Shown here one piece after another: positions 25,834 to 34,354 of a DNA stretch of 49,306 nt; position 1 is the stretch's first letter; each line of letters starts with the position of its first letter. The stretch lies in contig PETN01000099.1 in assembly GCA_002781365.1 (NCBI GenBank), forward strand, positions 1 through 49,306, read 5' to 3'. The notes beneath the pieces are model-generated. The model saw only the letters and a program-made list of their open reading frames with translations. It was not told where the DNA came from and searched no databases. This DNA is from Sulfurimonas sp. CG01_land_8_20_14_3_00_36_23. Lineage in GTDB: Bacteria; Campylobacterota; Campylobacteria; Campylobacterales; Sulfurimonadaceae. The position numbers and the translations under genes are program-made.

Positions 25834-25890
25834 TACGAAAAAGATTCTATGGAGATAGGGCTAAGGGAAGTGAAGCAGTTCACTTTCCTT

Positions 25891-26232
25891 TTAACGCCCG
25901 TCTAAAATGTGGAAATAGGGTGGAGATATAGAGTTGTTAAGTGATTTAAAATAGTTTAAAAAGTAGTTTTGATTGGGGTGTTGCAGGAGGATTTTACGTG
26001 TTTTTTTAAAAAAGTAACAGTTGCAATGGCATGGTTTTGAAGAGAGTTGTGGCAGGCAAATGGGGGCAAGCTCATCCTCTTCTATCTCAGCTTCAAGCTC
26101 AGAACCCTCAAAACTCAGCATGTGGAAACTCTGCACTCTTGACGTGTTTGCGTTGATGCTCACTTGATTGACAGTAGCAGTAATAGCACTTAGGGTAAAA
26201 TAGTTTCTACCAAAACCACGAGGAAGTTTCAT
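25891..26232 (-). CDS. Small hypothetical protein upstream of the TonB receptor
   Basis: 113 residues, not recognised. The start is preceded by AAGAGA about five bases upstream. The middle is acidic (FEGSELEAEIEEDELAPIC), followed by a cysteine cluster (CLPQL...CHCNCYFFKK) that could bind metal. There is no signal sequence. It shares direction with the receptor 117 bp downstream, so an accessory or regulatory role in uptake is possible. A one-mismatch copy of the dispersed motif lies inside at 26117-26127. It could be non-coding. Confidence 0.45.
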   Translation of the reverse strand: MKLPRGFGRNYFTLSAITATVNQVSINANTSRVQSFHMLSFEGSELEAEIEEDELAPICLPQLSSKPCHCNCYFFKKTRKILLQHPNQNYFLNYFKSLNNSISPPYFHILDGR

Positions 26233-26342
26233 CTATCTCTTTTTTATTTTTTTGAAATTGTAGCGAGTTTTTTTAGATTACTGCTCCCTTTTACTTCAAT
26301 ACTCTTCTCATTACTCTATAAATAAAATATTTCATTTAAATA

Positions 26343-26351
26343 TGTTAGAAT
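26343..26351 (+). promoter_or_regulatory. Putative extended -10 promoter of the 7TM-GGDEF gene
   Basis: TGTTAGAAT, 39 bases before the TTG start. The 157-bp gap to the divergent small ORF is otherwise AT-rich with no recognised feature. Confidence 0.4.
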
Positions 26352-26389
26352 CCAGTTAAAAAACTTTTAGATTACTTTTAGGACTCTTT

Positions 26390-28114
26390 TTGAACAAATT
26401 TATAATTATTTTACTTCTCAGTTTTAGTTTTTTATTCGCGAGTGAGTTGATAATTACCAAAGAGGGTCAAATTTTTGATGACTTTCTAATAGAGATGTAT
26501 GAAGACACTACAGCTTCACTAACATTAGATGAAACCAAAGATAAAACATTTGTGCCTATCTCCAACAGCATTAGCACTGGCTACTCAAACTCCTATTATT
26601 GGTATAAGTTTAAACTTCAAAATCAGACAGAGAAGAGTCTTAAATATATTTTTGAATCTACAGAACATTTGACGCATGAAATGGACTTTACTATTATCTC
26701 TAAAGGTGAAAAAAGAGTTACCTATGAAAAAGGTATAGGGCGTTACAATAAAGAGGGTGTTGTTGAAACCACAAAATTAAACTTTCCTATTTACCTAAAA
26801 AAAGGTGAACAAAAAGAGATTTATATACGACACTTTAGTTTATACCCAAACTATACCTCTTTTCATATCAGGGATGAGTCTTCTTTTAATGAATATACAT
26901 TAAAGCATGATAGATTTTTGAGCCTCTACTTTGGTGCTGTGCTGGCATTGATACTCTACAATCTTTTTATCTTTTTCTATAGTAGGGACAGTACATATTT
27001 ACTCTATGTTTTGTATGTAACATCTTTTATTACTTGGCAAATGAGTATGAATGGGTTCCCTCCTTTTGATACAAGTAGTAGTATCTTTAGAGCCTACATG
27101 CTAGGTTCATCTGTACCTTTTTTTATAGCATTTTTACTTTTGTTTAGTCGAAGGATTTTAGAGACAGAAAAATTATTTCCAAAAATAGATCAAGCGATAA
27201 GGTATGTTGCGTATTTATATTTTATTTTAGCTATCTGTTCATGGTTTGATTCACATACAACATTTGTTATTATTAATGCACTAGGCACATTTCTTTTGCC
27301 ATTTTTACTCTATATAGGATTTAAAAGTTATTTGTGCGGAAATAAAATAGCACTCTTTTATCTTATTGCACAGACCACTTTCTTAGCAACCACCACGATG
27401 CTTTCCCTCATGGCAGATGGTTACTTAGAATACAATATAGTGACAAGACATGGTATCGTCGTAGGCTCATTTTTAGAGATTCTTCTTTTTTCTTTAGCCC
27501 TTGCATACCGATTGAGACTCTTAGAAGATGAAAAAATCGGACTCATGTGTCAGAGTAAAGAGGAGTTAACTAAACTCATCGATGAGAGAACAAAAGCGCT
27601 TACAGAGGCCAATAAAGAACTAGAGCATTTAAGTGTTACCGATAGATTAACCAGTATCGCAAACAGATTAGGACTTGATAATGTTTTTGAGTATGAACTA
27701 CATAAATTTGAGCGCTACGAGAGCAATCATTTTGGAGTAATTTTAATTGATATTGACTACTTTAAAAAGATTAATGATATGAATGGGCATCAGGTTGGGG
27801 ATAATGTACTTCAGGAGTTCGCAAAGATTTTAAAAGAGAACTTACGCAATAGTGACACGGTAGGGCGCTGGGGTGGAGAGGAATTTTTAATTATATGTCC
27901 CAACACACAAAGAGAGGGTGTCCTTACAATAGCTGAGACATTACGTGAGAAAATTGAAGCACATAATTTCAAAGAAGTGGGTAACTTAACAGCAAGTTTT
28001 GGGGTTTCTATGATGCAGATGGGTGATACGAAACTTAGTTTTTTCAAACGAGTAGATGATGCCCTCTACGAAGCAAAACAGACAGGACGTAACAAGGTTG
28101 TTTTTTTAAAATGA
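26390..28114 (+). CDS. 7TM-DISM diguanylate cyclase
   Basis: 574 residues. A signal peptide (residues 1-18) is followed by a periplasmic 7TMR-DISMED2-type sensor domain (about 25-170, with NSYYWYKFKLQN). Seven membrane helices (about 175-375) and a short coiled coil (DERTKALTEANKELEHLSVTDRLT) lead to a GGDEF domain. The active site is GGEEF at 495-499, with an RNSD inhibitory site five residues before it, so active and product-regulated c-di-GMP synthesis is expected. The ligand is unknown; the DISMED2 fold often binds carbohydrates. The start is TTG at 26390, which gives the complete signal peptide. Confidence 0.92.
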   Translation: MNKFIIILLLSFSFLFASELIITKEGQIFDDFLIEMYEDTTASLTLDETKDKTFVPISNSISTGYSNSYYWYKFKLQNQTEKSLKYIFESTEHLTHEMDFTIISKGEKRVTYEKGIGRYNKEGVVETTKLNFPIYLKKGEQKEIYIRHFSLYPNYTSFHIRDESSFNEYTLKHDRFLSLYFGAVLALILYNLFIFFYSRDSTYLLYVLYVTSFITWQMSMNGFPPFDTSSSIFRAYMLGSSVPFFIAFLLLFSRRILETEKLFPKIDQAIRYVAYLYFILAICSWFDSHTTFVIINALGTFLLPFLLYIGFKSYLCGNKIALFYLIAQTTFLATTTMLSLMADGYLEYNIVTRHGIVVGSFLEILLFSLALAYRLRLLEDEKIGLMCQSKEELTKLIDERTKALTEANKELEHLSVTDRLTSIANRLGLDNVFEYELHKFERYESNHFGVILIDIDYFKKINDMNGHQVGDNVLQEFAKILKENLRNSDTVGRWGGEEFLIICPNTQREGVLTIAETLREKIEAHNFKEVGNLTASFGVSMMQMGDTKLSFFKRVDDALYEAKQTGRNKVVFLK

Positions 28115-28207
28115 AAGCTGATAGTTTGTACCTAAGAGAGTAAAAAAAGAGATTTCGCACCAAATTATAGAACATGCAAGCGATATTAGAATTGTTTTTT
28201 ATTATGA

Positions 28208-28213
28208 TACAAT
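28208..28213 (+). promoter_or_regulatory. Putative -10 box of the rqcH - cdsA - dxr - tsaD cluster
   Basis: TACAAT (in TATGATACAATCG), 28 bases before the ATG at 28241. No clear -35. AT-rich runs upstream are typical of Campylobacterota promoters. Confidence 0.4.
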
Positions 28214-28240
28214 CGTGTACATATTAAAATCGGAACCTCT

Positions 28241-29566
28241 ATGAAACTATCTCACCTTAAACAAATCATCATCTATCTGCAAAAATTTACAAAAATATCG
28301 GCTATCCATCGCGTTTCAGACACTATCATGAAGGTGGCGTTTGATAGAGATGAGGAGGTCTATTTTGAGATGCAACGCTCGAACTCTACTATCTTTAAAT
28401 GCCCCTCTTATCCGCGTTCAAAAGTTTACAATGCCCCTTTTGATGTGCTGCTATCCAAACGCTTTAATCGCTCCAATATACTCTCGATGGAGCTGTTGAA
28501 TGATGACAAAATTTTACGTATAAAAACTTCTGTAGCCTCCGCATATAAGCAGGAGATAAGCTATTTGCAGATTGAGTTTACAGGGAAATATACAAACATT
28601 ATTCTCCTTGATGAAGAGGAGATAGTTCTTGAAGCACTTCGGCATGTGGATTTGTTCTCCTCTTTTCGTGAAGTGAGGGTTGGGCAGAAGCTCCTCTTGG
28701 TTCCAAATGCACCTTTTGTCGCAAAAGAGTACCCCATAGAAGATGTGGAGCGTTTTCTCTATGCGCAGTATGAAAAGGAGCAGGAGCAAAAACTCTCCTC
28801 TTTAAAAAAGCAGAAAGTCTCACAGCTAAATAAAAAACTCAAAAAACTCCAAAAGCTCTCTAGCTCTCTCGAAGAGGAGCAACGTCTCATAGAAGATGCC
28901 GAGTTGTTTCAGCATCAAGGGAATTTAGTTCTCTCAAATATGCATACGATTCAACCCTATAAACGCGTCTTTGAATTGGATGATTATGATGGGAAGAGCG
29001 TTACTATCGAGCTTTTAAAAGCGTATCCGAGTGTTGCTATGATGGCAAACTCTCTCTTTGCAAGAAGTAAAAAGTCCAAGCAAAAAGCAAAACATCTGCA
29101 TATAGAAAAGGAGAGTTTAACTGCAAAGATAGAGCATATTCTCCTCTTTATACATACGGTTGAAGAGGCAAAAGATGTCGCTAAAATAGCACTTCTGTTT
29201 CCAAAAAGAGTGCAATCAAAGAAGATAAAAGTGAATGAATCTATAGAGACTTTTTTTATAGAGGGGTATAAAGTTCAGCTTGGGAAAAATGAGAAGGGAA
29301 ATATCGAGCTCCTTGAGAATGCAAGAGCAAAAGATGTCTGGATTCACATGAAAGATTGCCCCTCTGCACATGTTTTAGTGACAACGGACAAGCAAAATGT
29401 TCCCACGAATGTGATTGAGAGCGCGGCAAGGCTCTGTGTAGATTTTACAACAACTGCAAAAGATAAGTATTTGGTCGATTATACTCCTAGAAGAGAAGTA
29501 ACTATACAGCATGGGGCGAATGTGCTGTATAATAAGTATAAAACTATTGAGGTAGACACTAGGTAA
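28241..29566 (+). CDS. NFACT family protein (RqcH-like, ribosome quality control)
   Basis: 441 residues, close to the about 435 residues of the Helicobacter homologue and shorter than Bacillus RqcH (about 570). It has an NFACT-N domain (LQIEFTGKYTNIILLDEEE), a coiled coil (about 185-320), and an NFACT-R domain (DVWIHMKDCPSAHVLV, then DYTPRREVTIQHGANVLYNKYKTIEV). RqcH binds stalled 50S subunits and adds alanine tails to nascent chains. At the expected position of the tRNA-contacting Asp-Arg pair I read D89-K90, a possible change. Older annotations call these fibronectin-binding proteins. It starts a conserved Campylobacterota gene cluster. Motif copy at 28641-28650. Confidence 0.85.
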   Translation: MKLSHLKQIIIYLQKFTKISAIHRVSDTIMKVAFDRDEEVYFEMQRSNSTIFKCPSYPRSKVYNAPFDVLLSKRFNRSNILSMELLNDDKILRIKTSVASAYKQEISYLQIEFTGKYTNIILLDEEEIVLEALRHVDLFSSFREVRVGQKLLLVPNAPFVAKEYPIEDVERFLYAQYEKEQEQKLSSLKKQKVSQLNKKLKKLQKLSSSLEEEQRLIEDAELFQHQGNLVLSNMHTIQPYKRVFELDDYDGKSVTIELLKAYPSVAMMANSLFARSKKSKQKAKHLHIEKESLTAKIEHILLFIHTVEEAKDVAKIALLFPKRVQSKKIKVNESIETFFIEGYKVQLGKNEKGNIELLENARAKDVWIHMKDCPSAHVLVTTDKQNVPTNVIESAARLCVDFTTTAKDKYLVDYTPRREVTIQHGANVLYNKYKTIEVDTR

Positions 29567-29590
29567 TCCTCGTAAGAATGAAGCTTTAGT

Positions 29591-29656
29591 GACCACAGCG
29601 GTCCGAGCGGAGTAAAGGGACTTGTTCCTTTACGGGACCAATAAGAAAAGGTTCCC
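29591..29656 (+). other. Structured GC-rich leader between the RqcH-like gene and the acidic protein
   Basis: A hairpin with stem 29612-29620 / 29625-29633 (nine pairs including one G.U, loop CTTG) is enclosed by GGTCC (29600-29604) and GGACC (29635-29639). GACC at 29591 can compete for the left arm, and GGTTCCC at 29650 can pair with GGGACC. No T-run follows, so it is not a simple terminator. It may be an RNA control element for the following genes or a small repeat. Confidence 0.55.
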
Positions 29657-29690
29657 TTCATTTTATGAAATAAAATTAAGGAATAAGCAG

Positions 29691-30014
29691 ATGGCAATCG
29701 GTCCTGTAGGAAATGCGATTTTCGTAAACCAGATGACAGCGAGTGTTGCGACGGCTCACGGAAATCAGAATAACCGTTTCGATTTACAAAATGTCATGGC
29801 TCAGGCTGCTGCGAATGAGAAAGAGGAGAAGGTCTTAGAAGTTCGCCCAGCTGAAGAGAATCATAAAGTGGATGCAGACAGGGAGCATCAGAAAAATGAA
29901 GCTGATCAAGAGAGTGCGAGAAATGAAAAAGAAGAAGAACACGAGGATGACGAGGACGATAACACGGAAGAAGAGATAGATTTTACAAAGCACAAGTTAG
30001 ATATTAAAGTCTGA
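29691..30014 (+). CDS. Small acidic conserved Campylobacterota protein
   Basis: 107 residues. The start at 29691 (MAIGPVGNAIFVNQMTAS) is preceded by AAGGA; a longer frame from 29622 would run through the structured leader and lacks a Shine-Dalgarno. After a hydrophobic N-terminal 30 residues the chain is strongly charged and low in complexity (EKEEEHEDDEDDNTEEE). Function is unknown. A small protein of this type lies between the NFACT gene and cdsA in related genomes. Confidence 0.75.
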   Translation: MAIGPVGNAIFVNQMTASVATAHGNQNNRFDLQNVMAQAAANEKEEKVLEVRPAEENHKVDADREHQKNEADQESARNEKEEEHEDDEDDNTEEEIDFTKHKLDIKV

Positions 30015-30052
30015 TTAGATATAATTTTGTAAATTGTATTTTAGGAAAGATT

Positions 30053-30808
30053 ATGGCTCTATTTGGGGAACATCAAGAGAGAGTAGTAACAGGATTGGGG
30101 CTTTTAGCTGCTGTTTCGCTTGTTGGATTTATAGATAACTTTTTTGTTATGTGGCTTGTTTTGGGTGCTGTTTATCTTATCGCCTTCAAAGAGGCTCTGC
30201 GCCTTTTTGAGATAGATAATGACCCTCTCATCTTTATGGCTATAGGTATCTGGCTTGTAGCTGGAATCTACCCTTATGGAGATGACCTCTTTGTTTTAGC
30301 AGGTGTTGCGTATGCAAGTGCGATAGCTTATAACAAAGATTTGGTCTGGAAAGATTTCTTCCCTTTTATTTACCCGACTGCGGGAATGCTTTTTATTTTA
30401 ACGATGTATCAAGAGTATGGCGTTATGTCTCTTTTGTGGCTTTTGGTTGTGGTTGCCCTGACAGACGTGGGCGCATACGCAGTTGGTAAGAGCATAGGCA
30501 AAACAGTTTTTTGTGAAACAAGTCCCAACAAAACAATGGAAGGGGTAGTTGGCGGAATTGTTGTCGCAACTATTGGCGGTGCGTTTGTAGGTTTGTGGGT
30601 TGTTGACTTTTATATCTCTTTCATAATCTCGTTTATGGTCGCCACGAGTTCTATTTTTGGTGATTTGTTTGAGAGTTCTCTTAAAAGAGCTGCAGGAGTC
30701 AAAGATAGTGGAGATTTACTTCCAGGACATGGCGGCGCTCTTGACCGCATAGATGGCTATCTCTTTGGTGCAATTGTGATGCTTGTACTCTTAAGAGGAT
30801 TGGTATAA
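30053..30808 (+). CDS. cdsA: Phosphatidate cytidylyltransferase
   Basis: 251 residues, an integral membrane enzyme that makes CDP-diacylglycerol from phosphatidate and CTP for phospholipid synthesis. Seven or so helices are followed by the family signature SLKRAAGVKDSGDLLPGHGGALDRID (about 210-235), with the metal-binding Asp residues. TSPNKTMEG earlier also fits. A TATAAT at 30020-30025 and an AGGAA Shine-Dalgarno precede it. dxr follows after four bases. Confidence 0.95.
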   Translation: MALFGEHQERVVTGLGLLAAVSLVGFIDNFFVMWLVLGAVYLIAFKEALRLFEIDNDPLIFMAIGIWLVAGIYPYGDDLFVLAGVAYASAIAYNKDLVWKDFFPFIYPTAGMLFILTMYQEYGVMSLLWLLVVVALTDVGAYAVGKSIGKTVFCETSPNKTMEGVVGGIVVATIGGAFVGLWVVDFYISFIISFMVATSSIFGDLFESSLKRAAGVKDSGDLLPGHGGALDRIDGYLFGAIVMLVLLRGLV

Positions 30809-30812
30809 TTTT

Positions 30813-31883
30813 TTGATACTCCTTGGTTCAACAGGCTCCATCGGTGTAAATACACTCGCGGTAGCGCAAAGATTTGGTATGCGTGTAGAGGTTTTAGTTG
30901 CTGGAAAAAATATAGAACTTTTAAACACTCAGATTGCAATACATCAGCCAAAAGTTGTGGTTATAGCGGACAAAGAGGACGCTTTAAAAGTAAATCATTC
31001 TAATGTTCTTTATGGACAAGAGGCGATTGTAAAAGCGATAGAAGATGCTTCAAGCGAGTTGGTTGTCAATGCACTTGTAGGCTTTTTAGGTCTTCGCCCA
31101 ACACTTACAGCTTTGGCATGTGGAAAAAGAGTGGCACTCGCAAACAAAGAGTCGCTCGTGGCATGTGGAAGATTTATAGACACTTCAAAAATCCAACCTA
31201 TCGACAGTGAACATTTCGGTCTTTGGTATTTGATGCAAAATCGTCCTGTCGAGAAGATGATAATTACCGCAAGCGGTGGAGCATTTCGCGACTGGGATAT
31301 TAAACGCCTAAAAGATGCGACTTTAGCAGACACGCAAAAACATCCGAATTGGTCAATGGGACAAAAAATAACCATCGACTCTGCGACGATGGTCAACAAA
31401 ATGTTTGAACTCCTAGAAGCAAGATGGCTCTTTGGCGAGGGCAAGTACGATGCAATTATTGAGACAAAATCGCTCATTCACGCACTCATAGATTTCAAAG
31501 ACGGCTCTACCACAGCACACTTTGCACATGCCAACATGCAACTGCCTATCGCTTTTGCAATAGATGGCAAAATGAGTGAAAACATTTTAGGGCATGTGGA
31601 TTTACTCAAAGTTGGCTCGTTAGAGTTTCGAGAGATAACACAAGAGCGATACCCAATTTGGCAGATAAAAGAAGATTTGCTTAAAAATCCTGCCAAAGGC
31701 GTGGTTGTAAATGCCGCAAACGAAGTGGCAATCGAGAAGTTTATTAACAAAGAGATAGGTTTTATGGACATCAGTAAAACCATCATCAAAGCCTATGAGA
31801 AAGATTTCCACATGCCAAGAAGTGTTGAGGATGTTTTTACTCTTGATGAAGAGGTTAGAGCTTTTGTGAGAGGTATCAAATGA
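30813..31883 (+). CDS. dxr: 1-deoxy-D-xylulose 5-phosphate reductoisomerase
   Basis: 356 residues. Second step of the MEP isoprenoid pathway: DXP to 2-C-methylerythritol 4-phosphate with NADPH. The N-terminal NADPH loop is LLGSTGSIG. Then come [19 protein letters not shown], the metal and substrate region SEHFGL, and [12 protein letters not shown]. The start is TTG at 30813, which puts the NADPH loop at the usual distance. The length is typical of Campylobacterota. The gene holds four exact copies of the dispersed motif (31115, 31160, 31591, 31806) and one near copy (31522). This is the densest cluster in the window. Confidence 0.96.
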   Translation: MILLGSTGSIGVNTLAVAQRFGMRVEVLVAGKNIELLNTQIAIHQPKVVVIADKEDALKVNHSNVLYGQEAIVKAIEDASSELVVNALVGFLGLRPTLTALACGKRVALANKESLVACGRFIDTSKIQPIDSEHFGLWYLMQNRPVEKMIITASGGAFRDWDIKRLKDATLADTQKHPNWSMGQKITIDSATMVNKMFELLEARWLFGEGKYDAIIETKSLIHALIDFKDGSTTAHFAHANMQLPIAFAIDGKMSENILGHVDLLKVGSLEFREITQERYPIWQIKEDLLKNPAKGVVVNAANEVAIEKFINKEIGFMDISKTIIKAYEKDFHMPRSVEDVFTLDEEVRAFVRGIK

Positions 31884-32863
31884 TTTTATCTATAGAGAGC
31901 AGTTGCGATGACAGCGCGATAGCTATTACAGAGATTTCCACATGCCGATTACTCTTTCATAAAAAAATATCCCAAGAGTTAGAACACTCTGTGTATGGCG
32001 GTGTTGTTCCTGAGCTTGCCGCGCGTCTTCATGCTGAAGCTTTGCCAAAAATCTTGCAAGAGTGTGAACCCTATTTTAAAGATTTAAAAGCTGTGGCGGT
32101 TACCTCGACTCCAGGTCTTGCGGTAACGCTTGTAGAGGGTGTGACTATGGCAAAAGCAGTCGCGGTTGCACTGGGCATTCCTCTTATCGGAGTAAATCAT
32201 CTCATCGGTCATATCTACTCTTTGTTTATAGAAAAAGAGGCACACTTTCCGCTTACAGTTCTTTTAGTCTCAGGTGGACATACTCAGGTTATGGAAGTAA
32301 AAAGTTTAACGGAGATTACTACGGTTGCAAAAAGCATGGATGACAGCTTCGGTGAAAGCTTCGATAAGGTGGCAAAGATGATGGGACTTGGTTATCCTGG
32401 CGGACCGCTTATCCAAGAGCTTGCAAAAAATGGAGATAGAAAAAAGTATCACTTTACTATCCCTCTTCAAGGCAAACAATCCTCACTGCTCGCTTTCTCT
32501 TACTCGGGACTCAAAAATGCCGTTAGACTTGCAGTTGAAAAAGAGGAAAAAGGGAACTATGCAGATATTGCAGCTTCGTTTGAGCATGTGGCAACGGAGC
32601 ATATCATTCATAAACTCAAGAAATATTTTCAGACACACTCTCCAAAAACTTTTGCAATTGTCGGTGGTGCAAGTGCAAACCTCTATCTTCGTTCTCAGAT
32701 TGAAGCGCTTTTAAAACCACATGGTGCGGGACTCCTTTTAAGTGAGTTGAAATACTGCTCGGACAACGCAGCGATGATAGGCAGAGTGGCAGTTGAGATG
32801 TATGAGAAAAAAATGTTTAGCAGACTTGATGCTTTGGATGTCTCCCCGAGAAGTTCTCTTTAA
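31880..32863 (+). CDS. tsaD: tRNA N6-adenosine threonylcarbamoyltransferase
   Basis: 327 residues. The catalytic subunit that transfers threonylcarbamoyl to A37 of ANN-decoding tRNAs. It shows [13 protein letters not shown] at the N-terminus, metal-binding H107 and H111 (HLIGH), LLVSGGHTQ, and [14 protein letters not shown]. It overlaps dxr by four bases (ATGA). A motif copy at 31936-31946 encodes ISTCR near the N-terminus, and a partial copy is at 32584-32591. Confidence 0.96.
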   Translation: MILSIESSCDDSAIAITEISTCRLLFHKKISQELEHSVYGGVVPELAARLHAEALPKILQECEPYFKDLKAVAVTSTPGLAVTLVEGVTMAKAVAVALGIPLIGVNHLIGHIYSLFIEKEAHFPLTVLLVSGGHTQVMEVKSLTEITTVAKSMDDSFGESFDKVAKMMGLGYPGGPLIQELAKNGDRKKYHFTIPLQGKQSSLLAFSYSGLKNAVRLAVEKEEKGNYADIAASFEHVATEHIIHKLKKYFQTHSPKTFAIVGGASANLYLRSQIEALLKPHGAGLLLSELKYCSDNAAMIGRVAVEMYEKKMFSRLDALDVSPRSSL

Positions 32864-32986
32864 TCTTAAAAAGGTCTTGTTCAAAAAAGAGTATTTTCTA
32901 ATTAAGACAAATATTATCCGATTTAACCTATACTTCGCTTACAAAATAAAAGAGATGCTTTTACGAAAGATGAACATTCCTTTTGT

Positions 32987-32992
32987 TACAAT
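32987..32992 (+). promoter_or_regulatory. Putative tpx promoter -10
   Basis: TACAAT followed 15 bases later by a strong AAGGAG Shine-Dalgarno (33008-33013), six bases before the tpx ATG. A short leader with a strong ribosome site suits a highly expressed gene. Confidence 0.5.
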
Positions 32993-33019
32993 AAATTAAA
33001 CAAAAATAAGGAGCCGAAA

Positions 33020-33523
33020 ATGGCAACTACAAAATTTAAAGGTACAGACGTAGAATTATTAGGAAATGAAGTAAATGTAGGTGATAAAGCACCTGAAGTT
33101 ACAGTTGTAAACTCAGATGGTTTAGGTGACGTTGTTGTTGGTGGCGCGCAAGGACATAAACAACTTATTATTGTTGTCCCTTCATTAGACACAGGTGTTT
33201 GTGCTACTGAAACTCGTAACTTCAATGCAAAAGCTGCATCTTTAGCAGGTGTTAAGCCAGTTATCGTTTCTTTAGACTTACCATTTGCGGCTGGTCGTTT
33301 TTGTTCAGCTGAAGGTATCACTAACTTAACTGTTACATCTGACTTTAGAAACAAAGATTTCGCAAACGCTTATGGCGTACTTCTTGGTGGTTCTGTTCTT
33401 GCAGGTGTTACTTGTAGAGCAATCTTCGCAATGAATGAAGAAGGTATTGTAACTTATAAAGAAATCGTTCCTGAAATTACTGAAGAGCCTAACTACGAAG
33501 CTGCAATCGCTGCTGTTAGTTAA
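33020..33523 (+). CDS. tpx: Thiol peroxidase
   Basis: 167 residues. An atypical two-cysteine peroxiredoxin that reduces peroxides using thioredoxin. The peroxidatic C61 is in DTGVCATETR and the resolving C95 in GRFCSAEGI, the same positions as E. coli Tpx. Codon use is more uniform than in neighbours, suggesting strong expression. It has its own promoter and a hairpin after it. trxC at 41.2-41.6 kb could supply electrons. Confidence 0.96.
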   Translation: MATTKFKGTDVELLGNEVNVGDKAPEVTVVNSDGLGDVVVGGAQGHKQLIIVVPSLDTGVCATETRNFNAKAASLAGVKPVIVSLDLPFAAGRFCSAEGITNLTVTSDFRNKDFANAYGVLLGGSVLAGVTCRAIFAMNEEGIVTYKEIVPEITEEPNYEAAIAAVS

Positions 33524-33550
33524 GTACTCCTTTTTTAAAATACTCCTCAA

Positions 33551-33574
33551 CTCTCTGGGCAATTGCCCTGAGAG
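33551..33574 (+). terminator. Hairpin after tpx
   Basis: CTCTCTGGGCA-ATTG-CCC-TGAGAG folds with five outer and four inner pairs around one T.T mismatch, loop AATT. No T-run follows, so it may stabilise mRNA or act as a weak terminator. Confidence 0.5.
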
Positions 33575-33622
33575 AAACACCCATAAACCACTCTTTTTAA
33601 GTTAAACACTACATCACTTTGA

Positions 33623-33628
33623 TACAAT
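33623..33628 (+). promoter_or_regulatory. Putative -10 of the outer-membrane barrel gene
   Basis: TACAAT, with GGAG (33649-33652) five bases before the ATG at 33658. Confidence 0.45.
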
Positions 33629-33657
33629 AACGCTTATATTTATAAAATGGAGTTAGA

Positions 33658-34314
33658 ATGAAAAAAATATTACTTATACTCGCAATTGCTTTGACAACAA
33701 CTTTAAGTGCAGACATAGCAAGAGCTGAAATTGGTGTTGGTGCTTGGATACAAACACCTACAGGTGACATGAGCGCTTCGAGCGTATCTGATAAAACACA
33801 AGATACAAAACCTTACGTTTGGGCATTGGTGAAACATCCGATTCCTGTTATTCCAAACTTGAGACTAGAGTATGTAAGCGTTCTTACAGCTGACACAGCT
33901 ACGCAACTTGAACTTACACAATACGATGTAATCCCTTACTATAATATTTTAGATAATACTGGTTGGATTACACTTGACATCGGTCTTGACGTAAAAGTGA
34001 TTGAAGCTTCAAACACGGCGTTAGCTGTAACTACAGACTCATTTGCTATTCCACTTGGATATGCAAGAGCAAGATTTCAGTTGCCTTTTTCAGGATTAGC
34101 AGCAGAAACAGATGTAAAGTATATCTCTTATGATACAAATACAGTTTATGATGTAAGAGCAAAGTTAGATTATACGCTTGATATTACTCCTCTGATTCAA
34201 CCATCGATAGAAGTAGGTTACAGAGTTCAAAAATTTGAAACAACAGAGTTGTTGGGTCAAGCTATGAAGCTTGATTTCGCAGGTATTTACGCAGGTATAA
34301 TGCTTCGTTTCTAG
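33658..34314 (+). CDS. Outer-membrane beta-barrel protein (TIGR04219-like)
   Basis: 218 residues. A signal peptide (KKILLILAIALTTTLSA) is followed by alternating polar/hydrophobic strands: GVGAWIQTPTGDMSA, LRLEYVSVL, GWITLDIGLDVKV, and a final strand GIYAGIMLRF ending in F. The N-terminal GVGAW...PTGD and the length suggest the TIGR04219 barrel family, common in Campylobacterota, of unknown function. The promoter and Shine-Dalgarno are clear. It is convergent with murB. Confidence 0.75.
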   Translation: MKKILLILAIALTTTLSADIARAEIGVGAWIQTPTGDMSASSVSDKTQDTKPYVWALVKHPIPVIPNLRLEYVSVLTADTATQLELTQYDVIPYYNILDNTGWITLDIGLDVKVIEASNTALAVTTDSFAIPLGYARARFQLPFSGLAAETDVKYISYDTNTVYDVRAKLDYTLDITPLIQPSIEVGYRVQKFETTELLGQAMKLDFAGIYAGIMLRF

Positions 34315-34321
34315 TCGCTAT

Positions 34322-34354
34322 TTCCACATGCCAAAAAATTATTTGCTGTGTGGA
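34322..34354. repeat. Motif copy with a decayed inverted partner between convergent genes
   Basis: An exact TTCCACATGCC at 34322-34332 faces TTGCTGTGTGGATTT (34344-34357), which resembles TTGGCATGTGGATTT with three changes. TCCACA can still pair with TGTGGA (34349-34354). It spans the gap between the barrel gene stop and the murB stop and is probably a weakened paired terminator. Confidence 0.6.

Noticed and set aside
29622-29690. A longer N-terminus for the acidic protein, starting at 29622
   Set aside because: It would translate the structured leader, has no Shine-Dalgarno, and the ATG at 29691 has a good AAGGA upstream.
31010-31477. A 155-codon minus-strand ORF opposite dxr
   Set aside because: It is antisense to conserved Dxr segments. 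The serine-rich composition is what the reverse frame of coding DNA gives.
32793-32999. A 68-codon plus-strand ORF overlapping the tsaD end
   Set aside because: It lies in a different frame of tsaD and runs into the tpx promoter region. It has no Shine-Dalgarno.
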